Part shown: in pieces, positions 48,250-60,560 of the stretch | How the letters are laid out: every line of letters begins with the position of its first letter | Position numbering within the stretch: position 1 is the first letter of the stretch | Notes under the pieces: model-generated | Told to the model about the DNA's origin: nothing | What the model saw: only the letters and a program-made list of their open reading frames with translations | The model's database searches: none | Source: Straminergon stramineum | Lineage: Eukaryota; Streptophyta; Bryopsida; Hypnales; Calliergonaceae | Direction: 5' to 3' | Assembly: GCA_963920665.1 (NCBI GenBank) | Contig: OY987272.1 | Location: forward strand, 3,973,001-4,037,000 | Length of the DNA: 64,000 nt | Position numbers and translations under genes: made by a program

Positions 48250-48858
48250 TTAATAATTTTCTAATTCATTAGCACGTTAAGTATGCTTAGTTAAGCTTGC
48301 CTACAATGCTCATCGCCATCATTGTGATTCCTCACCTCTAAAACTTCTTCATTTTAGAAACTTGCATGGTGGCTTATTTTGTCGTCTGAGATTTCAAGTG
48401 TGTGATAGTTGTAGTTTCCAAAATTCAAAATTCCAATACACCACTTCCAAGGAATCCAAGTTGTTTTTAAGTTGTTGAATCCTTGCGTTGTCTCCCTTGT
48501 ATTCACTACGATTGGGAACTAGGTTTTGGGGGAAATGTGGACTTCTAATCATTGCCCCAGCTTCAAAATTTAATCTCTCTTCACCCAATTTGCATTCACC
48601 TTATTTGTTGGCTTTCTATTGCTCTTATGCTACATTCACTTTGTTTTGGGGCTAGATTTGTCTTTGTACTAGCGTTGCTATTCTTTGATTTGGACTTGCT
48701 TGTTTTGGGGTATTGCTTCCTTGGTCATTGCTTGTGCAAGTTCTATGGTGCCCCAATTGAAGCTTCTAGAGAACTTTAGGGTGTATTGCTTTGGTTCCAG
48801 TCGTAACACGACCAGTATTATTAAGTATCTTGTGCCAAATGCTTAGGGTGCACAACCA

Positions 48859-51800
48859 ATGGAGATTGACAACATCACACATCTGTCAGAGACGCACCTC
48901 TTAAAATTGATTTGTCATCCAATTTCCGACAATATGCCTTCTAAAGACACTACAACATCCTCGATGGTTATCAATCTGTCACTTGATACTAATGGTGACC
49001 AATGCATGACAAGGGAAAGGAAGAAAGTGAACCTTGATTCCATTGCACAGAAGAGAAGGAAGGTAGATGCACTGTCACTCACGCGACGATAGTAGGAGGT
49101 GTGAGCATGTAGATTTGTTAGGGGAAAGGGCGTATTTAATGTGAATGGGGATCTAATTGGAGTCATTTGCTAGAGTTGCACAACTATCACAGGAAGGAGA
49201 AAGGTGATGGTTTTAAAGCTCAATAACTTGGAGAAACATGAACGTAAGTGTATTTGCAGGGAGGATGGCATACCGCTATTGCATTTGAAGAAGGGTGATA
49301 CATTCACCAAGCTCAACTACAAGCATGTGAAGCATAGCAAGTTGTAGGCAAGCCATAAGCCAAATTGTAGTGTGATAGATCAATTGACTATTGATATGAA
49401 GGGTGAGTTTAAGAGGAAGTGTAGTCTTTTATTTCACTCAAGAACAAAACCCAAGGAAATATTTAGTGGTGGTTCTTTAATTAGAGGAATAGTCAAATAG
49501 TCTATTGTTTTGTATCTAAGGTCACTTTTATGTAGGATTAATATTCATTTTTATAAATAAAGGTATAAAAGTTCTTTATTAATGTATTTATGGTGTATGA
49601 ATGTATTCTTCATCCTAACCTATACGAATACCAGTCCATTAACCATGAAAAATGCTATAGACCTATAGTCACAGTCTTATACTAGAATTCTAAATGTCAA
49701 ATAGTCCAGGATATGTCAAATAGTCATGGCTCCTATTCTATCAACTTAATCAACCCACAATACATATTTGTATAAATATATCTTCATTAATTACTTCTTC
49801 TGATTTAGTGGAATGTCAATTAGTCCAGTAACTATTTACTAACTTAATTGCTATATGCAATATGCAAATATCACAGTCAGTGATGTCAATTGGTCTCAGT
49901 ATGTAGAGTATGCAAAGGTAAGAATTGAATCCTTTAATTCACGTCAAATAGTCATTTCCGTTCTTTCTTTAGTTCACAACTTTAGTATGTCAATTGGACC
50001 AAGTCCCACAGTGCACATTTACAATTTAACAAGATTTCTATCTACTTTGTCAAATAGTCATTTGTCAACTAGTCTTATTATACTAATTCATTACTGATCT
50101 CGTCGATCTCAAACAGATGGTCAATTGGTCCAGAATTCCCACACAAGATTAACAAACCAATTACACAAAAATTCTATCTATGGAAAATTGATCAGGTTCC
50201 TTATTAAGTCATAGTAAGGACACAAAATTACGCTCCTTGTTCCTACACTTAACGAACTCACAACTTATCAATTCATCACATCACTGTACCATAACCAATT
50301 GACTATTTGTCTTCTTTTAATCTGATTATATTGTAAATTATTCCCATATAAATTCCCACAGACAACTTGACTACAACGACAGCCCAAACTATAGTGAGAA
50401 TTAATCAATTAGTCATATTTAATATGTAGTTCTTTCAACCAAATAACACCACAAATAATCCTCAAGTCTTAGTTATAACTTTAAACATCATTATTTGACA
50501 ATTAGACCAGAGCCACACATGGATACAATTTATCAATCCCAGACTTCTCAATTTCCAAACTTTTCCAGTCTATTTGTCACAAATAATGACGAGCGTAACA
50601 CCGCTTGACTAATTGACCATTAAGTCCAACATAACTCCGCCAATCATTAGCTCTAGTCTATTCGACACTCTTAACACCCATCCTTGGTTACTTAACAACA
50701 ATAATTTATTGTTGATTTGACCCTCATAAGCTAGGAAACTTGAATATTCCACATACTGACTTATTTGATTCAGTTGTAACATAGACCAATCATTGGTTAA
50801 TATATTTCAATAAATAAGTTCTTTGACAATTTGTCTATCCCTAAATAATAACAATTCCGCCAATCACTGGCTTAACCTAACTTATAGACTTTAATTACTA
50901 AGACAAGTAGATTGTATCAATAGAGAATTAATCTTTGGACAATTTGACATAAATCAAAGCACCAAAATAAACTTTCACTATAAGCTTTATCCAATTTAGT
51001 CCCACTTACTGTCCATTAGTCTTCACTATTCACACCTCGAAGCTCCTGTCGATTTGTCCTTCCACTCATCCACAGACTACTCGACCTCAGTCTGCCAACG
51101 CAGTCATAAACAATTTGATAGTCACCATTCTCACCGAACTCAGATCTATCCCCGGATCAATAATATCACTCCCTGGCTAATAGACATGCTCTCAACTTTA
51201 ATCCAATCACTGGCTATAAAAAGACAATTTGACATACTTGCACAAACATCCTTCTGCTCAAGAAGTAACAAAGACAATTTGACAAACAAAAGAAAGGAAG
51301 AAAACTACGGGAGACAAAGCCAATCATTGGCAACTGCTCCAATCAAGAAAAAATATCCTAAGCCAATCCTTGGCTAAAAGATTCAAACACACACACACTT
51401 TAAGACGAATAGACAAATTTGTATTAAAGAAATTGCACAAGTACAAAATTGGCAATGCAATCACTACAAGCCTGGAAGAGAGAGAAAACGGCAGTCAATT
51501 AGTCTTATACATTTTCTTGATTGTAACTAATTGAGGCTAACCGCCTGGTCTATTAGTCCTTAACTGACTTCACTAACCCTAACTGGTCGTCTATTAGTCA
51601 TTCCGATAACTACTTGTCTATTTGTCTCGGTTCACACTTCATTTCCATTCCTAATTACTTTAACTTGTCTAATTGTCTTTATCTTCAAAAAGCTCTATAT
51701 TTAACCCAAAAAGTTTATCTACAGGAAGGGAGTCCAATTCTCTACTCTATTTTTCCTTCTTATTCATAGTTGTCCTATATGAAATTTTGAAAAGGAACAA

Positions 51801-53400
51801 TACTTACTCAAGTATTTGAAATTGAGGAATTTGCCTACAAAGCATTGGTTGAAATCTATTGGCCGGAAGATGAGCAAACATATTCACACATGCATTTTGA
51901 CAAAATTAAAGTCTATTGTATACACAACAAGAGTTATTTCCCTTAGTGCCGATGAAGTCATTGTGGTGGATAATTCCTTCTAGATTGCCATTCATGTCTA
52001 TCTTGTTGATAGTTGGGAATGAGTGCCTCACCTCTTGTACTTGTCTTGGGTATCTAAAAATGGCACTGCAAACCACCTTATTGATGTGATAATACATGCC
52101 TTGATCAATAGGGGCAATCTCACCCACGAGGAGATCATTGGTAAACTTGTTTGTTTGGGTATTGATGGTATTAGTACATTTCAAGGTGCCAAATTTGGTG
52201 TGACTGCCAAAATCCGGGACAAGTGGGCTCCCTTCACGTTGGGAGCCAGTTGTATCAATTACTATGTGTACTTGGTTGTCAAGACTTTATTAAAGTATCC
52301 ATTAGTTTCCAGGCTTGAGGGCCTTTTCCAATTGGTGTACTCTTATTTTTGTGGTAGTAATAGAAGACATGTTGAGTTGTAGAAGCTTGCAAATCTCATT
52401 GAAACTAAGGGATTGAAAATGGTGCACAATGTAGAGACAAGGTGGATCTCCACATCAAGTCTAGCGCAACGAATTCTTCAAGAGCACACAACATTTCTTG
52501 TAAAAATGGGAGTTGACATGATAGGAGGGCTTGGGTACAAATTTGTGGCTAGGATTGGTAACAATTTCGACCTTCTATCTGACATTGAAGTGCTTCTGTC
52601 TCTATGTTGCTTCATTCTACTTGTAAATGCAGTTCATTGCTTGATCAAGCTCTCTCAAGCACGCAACATATTTATTTGTGACTTTCTCCTAGCCGTGAAA
52701 GTGTACCAATAGGAGATGGCTTGGTTGTTCATTGATGGGGCTATGTGTTTAATAAGGAAGACTTCCTCCGGTATACTAAACCGGTGTCTTTGAAATGCAA
52801 AGAACTTCCGTTGTAGTGGAAGGAGCTCCTTGAGTCCTTGGAGACAACGACATCTATCACCTTTTCTTCAATTTGGAAGTGACTACACTCTATGCTTGTT
52901 GCCATGACTACTGGACTCGTGGACACATTTTTGTCACCCAACATGACTTCAATTATGTTCAAGATTCTATTGAGCACCAATTTTTCGGTATGAGTTTTCT
53001 TTTTTGGTTCCATTTTTTTGTTGGTTGGGTTGGGTTGGGTGCCACATTGACGTTTCCATTTTTTTAAACTAACTTATGTCTCATGTTGCTTGCTTGCAAA
53101 TATTGCCCAATATTGTGGCTTGCCATTGAAAAAGAATCTAGTGACTAAGTTGTGGCATAGACTTGCATAGTCCCACCACTTGTGTAAGCTCATTTCTGAA
53201 TACTTTGAAGTTGATGAAATGGGGTGCTACTTGGTCCTAGGGTTTGTAGAGGATGAGAGATGCTTTTCATCTTTGAAATTTTTGAAATCGTGCAATAGAA
53301 ATAGATTGGATAAGCACCTACCTCTTATTATACGAATGTTTGGCTAGTGGTATTTTTCCCTCAAGAATTATCTTTACAGAGAAGTTGTAAATTCCTAGAA
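48859..53400 (+). pseudogene. Decayed hAT-superfamily transposase
   Basis: The reading is broken by many stops and frame changes. Recognisable parts in order: a BED-finger-like region near 49200-49500 (NLEKHERKCIC, LKKGDTF, NYKHVKH); then, after a 2.2-kb interruption, the catalytic region from 51815 (LRNLPTKHWLKSIG, LSADEV, GIDGISTFQGAKFGV, SRLEGLFQLVYSYF, METRW-type NVETRWIS) and the C-terminal dimerisation part near 53220-53345 (FVEDERCFSSLKFLKS, LPLIIRMFG). The pattern fits the hAT lineage related to vertebrate ZNF862-like proteins. The first frame at 48859-49092 may be its N-terminal leader. No ends or target duplication were found. Confidence 0.75.
49492..51677. repeat. Cluster of a symmetric 11-base motif, GWCWAWTWGWC
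   Basis: Nineteen exact matches to GWCWAWTWGWC (W = A or T) were read by eye, at 49492, 49696, 49715, 49815, 49943, 50049, 50301, 50497, 50568, 50607, 50825, 50938, 51223, 51273, 51494, 51548, 51589, 51616 and 51667. At least eleven more differ at one position (for example 49885, 50064, 50120, 50361, 51011, 51175, 51404). The motif is its own reverse complement. A second palindrome, GCCAATCATTGGC, recurs at 50639, 50785, 50859, 51202, 51319 and 51362. Sequence between motifs is not repeated. The block divides the N-terminal and catalytic parts of the hAT relic. Likely binding sites for a dimeric protein. Confidence 0.85.
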
Positions 53401-54629
53401 ATTTGTTGTCAAGGTTGAAAGGTAAGGGGATCTCTAAAATATCAGATGCACATAACGATACCCTTTATTTAATTTCCATTACTTGCCATTACATTTGTTT
53501 CCTTAGTTTTTATGAGATTTGGTTGGCTTGGCCACTTATGTTTCCTTGACATACGATTCTTCTACGCGGAATACGGAATGTTGTTTTCTCTACAAGACTA
53601 TAGGAGTTGGCATGAGCTACACAAGATTCGTCATTTTGAAGACTAGCCAGAGATGCGGGATTGCAAGACTACTACTCCTTCACTTTGTCTAGGAACAATT
53701 CTAACCATTGCAACTTGAAAACTAATGTGGCTTGTATGTTTGTGTGCAGAACACCAACAATGCATTTGAGGCAATCTTGCATTGGCAAGAAGGGTTCAAC
53801 TCCCTTGTTGGTAATATAGTTTGTCATTGTTAATTTCTAAAGTCATAAATTTGAAAGATTTACTCAAAAGAACTCTCCAATCTCCATTGTACAAAATTTC
53901 AATATGAATATAGACCACAATATTTTCACACAAAAATTGCCAATTTGTGACACTTGTATGTATCACTTAGCAATTATCCTTAACCCAAAGTACAAGAAAT
54001 AGTCATCATTGCACTTCCAACTTTTCTACAAAGTTACAAGTTCCACAATAGTAGAAAATTTTTTTAGTAAAAATGCCACGTTTATCTAACACTTTTATAT
54101 TCCTATTTTTCCCCCCAATATAAAGGGGTCATAGAAAAAACTCCCTTTCTACATGGAAATAGCCTTCAAGCTAATTAACTTGTATCAACTCTGGAAACAC
54201 TGCCTTACACCATTTGAAACCTCAACAAGGTGATAAAATAAGTCTATATCCAAAACCAACAAACTAAGAATATCATCAACGGGTCAAAATAAGCTTAACT
54301 CTTAAAGGATGGATTAGTGATCATGGAAATCATTCATTTTGATACCATGGGAATTATAGGTTTATAAAAATCCGAAAACATTCATTGGAAGTCAAATTGT
54401 AGAAGATCTTTCCTTTCCACATAAAATTCCAAGGAAGAATATTTGCACTTCTATCCCCCACAAAAAGATACTTTGACATCCATTGGACAATAAACGTAAG
54501 TGTTGACATTTATGGGTTAAAGGTAGTAGCATTAGGAAATTTGGTGCATGGCACATTGAATTTGGAAATACATTGATCCAACACAACCACTAGATCCCAT
54601 TTTCCATTCCAAACCATAGCAAATTCTAT
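53401..54629. other. Intergenic, no gene recognised
   Basis: Stops in every frame. Nothing identified apart from the flank of the hAT relic. Confidence 0.4.
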
Positions 54630-54900
54630 CATTAGATGAGATTTGGCGAAGTCAAGGGGTTGTTTCAAGCCTGTTCCCTATGTTGTTCCTGCAGTAGTGA
54701 GGGTACAGCTAACAACAACCAACCGTAATGATTTTTTTTTAAAATGTTTTTCCCTCCCTAAAATTGAAAATAAAGTTGAAAAAAAAAAATATGATGTGGG
54801 TGCCTCTAGACCACATCAACATATTGTAGTGGCACAGTTCATAGAGTTCCCCACTATTGGGAACTTACAATCTTCTAATGGGGCTAGATCTCTTCTAATG
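54630..54900 (-). mobile_element. CATTAG-type miniature element, copy 2
   Basis: A 271-bp element, inverted with respect to copy 1 at 24765-25041. Ends are CATTAGATGAGATTTGGCG and (reverse complement) CATTAGAAGAGATCTAGCCC. Interior words such as CCAAGCCTGTTCCC-like and GGGAACTTACAATCTTCTAATGG match copy 1. Confidence 0.7.
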
Positions 54901-56672
54901 ATTCAACATGGCATATTTCGATTTTATATTGAGCCTTAGACCTCCAACAACAAAGTTTATTAAAACAATGACTGTCACACTCGCTTAGTGAAGAATAAAT
55001 TGAACATTTTGATTCTACAAAGAATTTTGGCAACTTGGATAAAAAGTGTTGTTGAAGAATTGTCTACTAGTCTTTATTGAGGTAGGGTTGGATTCACACC
55101 ATATTCATATTTTTCTATGGTTGTTCAATTTTTTGCACTTGCATTGATGATGTTCTAAGAAAGTTGACATTATGTATTAGAGTTTTATTTTTAAATATAT
55201 TGAATATAAAATAACAAGACATAGCATTGGTTTGGGCTACACCACTGCATTTAGGTATATTTACTTTGCATCTCTCAACATCAAAACTTAATTACATCAA
55301 AAAAGGCAAGCCATTTGTTGGCTCTAAATTGAAAGGAGGCTTTGCATTGATAGATACTATCTATGACAACTCAATAAATTTGAGTAGGAACCATTTTTTG
55401 TAGTTCAAAAATACAAGGGTAGAATCTAATCATTAATTAATAAAAAAGACCTATAATTGTAATAAAATTCAGTACAATCATGTCTTCTTGTCATTCTAAA
55501 AACACCAATTAAATAAGAATCCATATGCAATCTACATTAAGTGAACTAGGAACTAAATAGAAGGTAATATTTCATGACTTCTAGAATAATTTCAATATCA
55601 AATGTGACCAATTCTACAAATTGAAATCATTTTCTTCCTACAAGTAGTAGGAAATCAATTATAAATTATAGGTTCAATACATATTATCTCAAAAAAATAT
55701 CCAGCTACTAAGTAATTCATATTCCATATTAGTAAACTAATAACTAACCAAAGATTTCACATAAGCATAAGAAAAAAACTCTTTCCTATTTCACAATTAA
55801 ATATCAATACTTGTGCACAGTGCTTCTTGATTACCCCGTCACCTTTGATGAATGTCCAAGGCATGCTGAAAAAAGGGATCCTCTCCGCAATTGAACTCTT
55901 CATTTGTGCAAAAAAAAAAAAAAAAAAAGAGTCCTCAATCTTTTGTGCTTCTACATTGCCATGTCATCTTTGATAGCATAACCTCAATCTTTCATGCCAT
56001 TCCTCTAATAGAGACTTGCTTTAATAGACCAATGCCATGCTTCCACTTCATTACCTTCCTTTTCAGTTTCTCTCTACATCAAAACCTTTCTTCGTCTAGG
56101 TGAAAAATTAAGCTGCATCATTAACTCTATTGTTTCTGCAGGTGACATTTCTCTAGTGATACATTTCTGAGTACTGTCCGTGACAGACACGAGAGCACAC
56201 AGATCTGGGAAACATAAATGGGCCACACCTCATAAGGATTGCGGTGTAGCGTGGTAAGCCTCTCACTCATCAGTTGAAAGTAAAGCAGATGATATAGACT
56301 GTCTGCTAGTATAAAATCTGGTATGTTCTCAGAGAGTCATAAACTTTGAACTGCAAGGTAGAGAGTACAGAGAGATTGGTTAAATGATGATCGCAAGGAC
56401 CTTGTTGCAATTCTGAGAATTGCAAGTACATAAGATTATTTGGTCAGCTCACAATGAATTACAAACTCCAAAAGGAATGTACAGATCAATGCCTCAAGCT
56501 TAGAACAAGTGCTCATACTGGTGATGCATTGCCATTTGGCAAAACCAATGAATTAAAATTTCACGGGAAAAAAAAAGGGGGAAATAGGAAGGGGGAAAAA
56601 AGTGCAAACCTATTGTTACAGATGGCAAATTCGCCACGGGGAAGTAGTAGTTCTAGTTCTGCACACAAGCAT
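54901..56672. other. AT-rich intergenic stretch
   Basis: No gene seen. A poly-A run lies near 55911-55928. From about 56140 the composition rises toward the 3' end of the polyprenyl synthase gene, so 56400-56672 is probably its 3' UTR on the minus strand. Confidence 0.45.
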
Positions 56673-59491
56673 CTAGAATAGACGCTCCAACACATAATCC
56701 ACCATCCTCTCCAGCGTTTGCCTGGCAACGCCGTGAGGCAAACAGTCCAGGGACTTTCGAGCCAGATCGCCTTTCTGTTGCGCAAGCTCACGAGCCCTTT
56801 CAATGCCGCCACCTCGGTGCACGAGAGCAATCGCAGTTTCCAAGGACCCCTCTTCAGTGAATTCCGTGTCGATCAGCTCCCGGAGCTCATGTTCCTTCTC
56901 CAGAGCGAACAAAACTGGCGCAGTCAGGTTTCCCTTGGACAGGTCGCTCCCTGCGGGTTTCCCCAGCTGCTCGGATGTCTGCGTAAAGTCCAAGATGTCA
57001 TCCACAACTTGGAAGGCCAGGCCTAAGTTCATCCCGTAATCGAACATGTGCTTGCATATACTAGTGCTGCAATCGCTGAAAATAGCAGCTGATTTTGTGC
57101 TTGCGGCAATCAATGAAGCTGTCTTATAGTAACTCTTGTCTAAGTAATTTTGAAGTGTCACATCCGTGTCGAACAAGCTCTGTGCTTGCTTGATCTCTCC
57201 ACTTGCGAAGTCCTTGATCACCTGTCAAGACAGCAATAGATGCAACGATCGTCAATTCACAATACCAGAGTCCTACAGTAATCCATCTAGTAGATGAGGA
57301 TGATAAGGCCAGCCCGCACCAACCGAGTCGTTAAATGGAGTTGGTTACTAAGTGCTCCGCACTGCCCAAGTTCAGTCAGCAAATCGTGCGAACTCCTGCT
57401 GCCTCACTAGTAATGAATTTACTTTCATATTCACCAATTAATTTGACTCCCTGATTTCGGACAAGTAAACCAACTGAGCTCGTACCGATGGTTTGAAGTG
57501 CTAAAATCTACCCACACCAACCAAGTAGCAGCACTTGGCTAAATTAAAAGCCTAGCTCTCAATTATTTACCTAGTGAATGCGAATACACAACAGGTAAGT
57601 TAATTTCCAACTAGTTAAAGCGCGATAACACCCAGATAGCTGATACGTTACTCGGCTGCTGCGGGCGATGCATGAGTAGGTCATCCACACTGTTAAGTAT
57701 GAAAAAACGAAGTAAATAAATTCACTTATACCTAATTCAAGCAAGACCGAAGTCTGAAAGTCATGGAAGATTTATGTACTGACAAAGTCAGAAGGGAATT
57801 GAGTCTCAAGGTGTGTTGCCATTGTAAAGGTAAAACTACCGAAGAATACAATACAACAGGTGAGAAAAAACTCAGCCTACCTGACTGATAAGTTTGATAA
57901 CTTCCAGGTTGTCGAGGTTAGCCAAATACCAAGAGGCTTGCGCAAACATGAAGTCACCAGCTAGTACAGCAACCCGCGTCCCAAACGTTTGATGAACAGC
58001 TTCCTTGCCTGCCGAGAGCTGAACAAATTAGCCTACAGTAACGGACTACATACACTCTATTGCTTTACCAAAACAGTGCGTACCACACTTGATGGTTCAT
58101 AGTTCTTCATGGTTCATCATGTCATGTGCCTCGTTGTCAAACTCTACCTACCGAATTCCCCATAACATGTATATTGAGCAAGCAATACTTGTAAATCATG
58201 ACGTCGAAAAGCATAAATTCATACCACGCCTTGTGTCACTTTCATCTAAAACATCGTCATGAATCAAACTGGCGGTATGGATCATTTCAGTAGTTTCTGC
58301 TAAGCGTCTGTGCTGTGGCCGCAGCTCCCTGGAGAAAGACAGACAATAATTAAACCATCTGCTAAGTTCGTTATTAAAACAACTAGACCTAAAGTCTTGC
58401 AAACATCGATCACAACACTAAGTGCAAACTTTCAGAAGAAGTGACCCCTTATGTTGGACGGAAATCTGTACACAATAAGAGCATACATTGAAGTGAAAAG
58501 AACACTTGGACGTACTGGATGTTAGAAAGCTCGCAAGTTGCTCTGGAAACGAGAAAGACTAAGGCAGGCCTCATTCGCTTGCCACCAGCACCAAATATTT
58601 GCTTTGCCGCTGCCATGAGCACAGGGTTATCAGCACCCACGATCTGCAGCAGGCCATCACCTATTAAACCCCCGTGCACAGCGTGGTCGAAGCAAAAATT
58701 CAAGGAAAACCAACCAAAAGAACAAACCGGTATACTAAAAAAATAATAAACAAGTTAACCACGATTCCTTTGGGACACGGAATTTAAGAAATTGCATCAT
58801 TAGTTTCTGACACCGTTCCGTTCCAAAATAAACTACACAAGGAGGGAGTAAAGCACCAACCTTTTGCAAGTTATCATTAAGAAGCAACAAATCTTCGGCA
58901 ACAGGAGCCACTATCTCAGCTAGGTTAATTTTCGGCTTAGTTCCGATTATCTCCAACGAAGCGGCACCACCATTCAAAACCTTCCGCCCCGATGAAGTAC
59001 TCAATTCTGAAAAACTCCAACACTCCACAATCAAAAACCTACAAAATAGAAAGATGTCAACCAAACCAAAAAAATGCACCTTCTCCAGCCACATTAAGCT
59101 CTGAAAAAATTTCAAAACACGAAAAAAAAAACCTCTCCAAACACCGGCAAAGAAGCGATTTCGTACCAGAAACATCCGGAAAGGCGTCGCTGTCCAAAGT
59201 CTTCAACGAATTCCGAGCGGGGAAACTCAACGTGGGGGGAGGCGCAGCTTGCTGCACCACCTCCAGACGCCGCCTCCGTCTTTTCTCCTCGTTCGGCCTC
59301 CGGGACGCTACATCAATACTAAAACCTGTTGCCCTACCCATTCCTACCCCTTTCCGTGACCACACGGGTTGCATGTCCATTCCCCGGCTGAAGCTTGTGC
59401 TGGCCTTCACATCACGAGTGGAGGCCGAGCTCGCCAAGTCCACAGCAAAAGACGACGCCACCGGCAACCCTGTACACGAAACAGCTGCCAT
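56673..59491 (-). CDS. SPS: Solanesyl-type polyprenyl diphosphate synthase, plastid-targeted
   Basis: Trans-prenyltransferase that extends allylic diphosphates with IPP to make the long side chain of plastoquinone-type quinones. Six exons on the minus strand: 59167-59491, 58861-59006, 58516-58643, 58225-58328, 57881-58008, 56673-57221 (459 aa), all GT..AG and in phase. The first ~90 residues are rich in Ala, Ser and Arg ([14 protein letters not shown]), like a plastid leader. Core motifs: [12 protein letters not shown] (IPP binding, near 175-186), first Asp-rich motif DDVLD at 224-228, [20 protein letters not shown], second Asp-rich motif DDILD at 351-355, and GKPAGSDL. Best match is plant SPS1/SPS2; chain length (C45 or C50) cannot be read from sequence alone. 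The ATG at 59491 was chosen over an upstream in-frame TTG. Intact. Confidence 0.93.
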
Positions 59492-60235
59492 GGCCAGCCG
59501 CTTCGAAACCAACCCACGGGAGTCCGCCCTCCTCCTCTCAACTCCTGCGAGCTTGCATCACCCAATGTTGTGACTACCCACAGGAACCACCAATCCAGGC
59601 CAGCTTCAGGTAACCCACAAGTGTAATCGCACAGTAAAACACACCCCGAAACCGACACTTCAAATAACAACCTTATCCTTTTACACAGGAAACTAATCCG
59701 GAGGACATTTTCCTGCTCAAGTGCTGCATTGGCGGCACGCAATGACGAATTCGAAGATGGAACTCCCTGCCTGCGTATCGTTTGATTCTGTTGATTGGAA
59801 ATGCGCGAGTTGGGTTGTCCACGATGGGGATTTCTAACTTAATAAGTGTCGACTAAAATGGAACAAGATCGAGAGATGCGAGCTATAAGTTAGCGTCGAG
59901 CGAAATGAATGATGAGGAGGGGAGTGTGAGGTCCATGTCAGAAAGAGCGTGACTGAGGTTATAGCGATCGATCGGCAGATGGCGAAGGGACCCCACAGCC
60001 CGAGCGGGAGGGACGGGGAGAGAGGAGGGCCCAGGGGATGTTGTGTGAAGGCCGCGAGGGCAGCGTTCTGTTCTTGTTCCTGTGTCGTGGGGACTCCACG
60101 TCGCCCCACAAAACCCCTCAGATTTCCTCTGGAGCTCAGACATGCACTTGTCATCCATCATCCATCGTCATCTGTCCGTCATTAAAATCCTCCTCATCCA
60201 TCCGATTCACCCTCTCCACACTGAGTGGTACTGTA
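59492..60235 (-). promoter_or_regulatory. 5' UTR/promoter region of the polyprenyl synthase gene
   Basis: A GC-richer stretch with many CpG pairs directly upstream of the start codon, ending where the tandem repeat array begins. No single core promoter element can be named with confidence. Confidence 0.4.
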
Positions 60236-60238
60236 CTC

Positions 60239-60560
60239 AAGGTAAACCAGCCTATGAGAGGCAAACCACCCGTGACGGGCATCTAGGGAATGATCCATTA
60301 CAGTCTTGCATGGACTCACTAAGGTAAACCAACAGCCTATAAGAGGCTAAAAAAACCATGATGGACACCTAGGGAATGATCCATTACAATCTTGCATGGA
60401 CTCACTAAGGTAAGCCAATAGCCTACAAGAGGCAAAAAATTCATGGCAGACACTAGAAGGGAATTATCCATTACAATTTTGCATAGACTTTGTACTAAGG
60501 TAAACCACCTATGAGAGGCAAAAAAACCCCATGATGAACACCTAGGGAATGATCCATAAC
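60239..60560. repeat. Tandem repeat, about four copies of an 82-90 base unit
   Basis: Units begin AAGGTAAACC or AAGGTAAGCC at 60239, 60321, 60407 and 60497. Each contains CCTAYRAGAGGC, a GACACCTAGGGAATGAT-like stretch and ATCCATTACA.TCTTGCATGGACT. The spacings are 82, 86 and 90 bases. The array sits about 0.75 kb upstream of the polyprenyl synthase start codon. Confidence 0.9.

Larger units (their letters stand above)
43272..48253 (+). mobile_element. Full-length piggyBac-type transposon with TTAA duplication
   Basis: TTAA at 43272-43275 and 48250-48253 bounds a 4974-bp element. The left end is GCCCTAAAGTCCCA; the right end (reverse complement) is CCCCTAAAGTCCCA. Next to the left end is a palindrome TGTCCC-TA-AGGGGGACA, also in the miniature at 21952. 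About 1 kb of left non-coding sequence, the transposase gene (44311-47012, + strand) and about 1.2 kb of right non-coding sequence follow. Target choice, C-rich ends and transposase type all agree on piggyBac. The non-coding ends recur in smaller elements in this window, so the family has multiplied. Confidence 0.92.

Noticed and set aside
49492..51677. CRISPR array or simple satellite
   Set aside because: The motif is 11 bases, palindromic and irregularly spaced; spacers are of uneven length, and the context is a plant nuclear genome.
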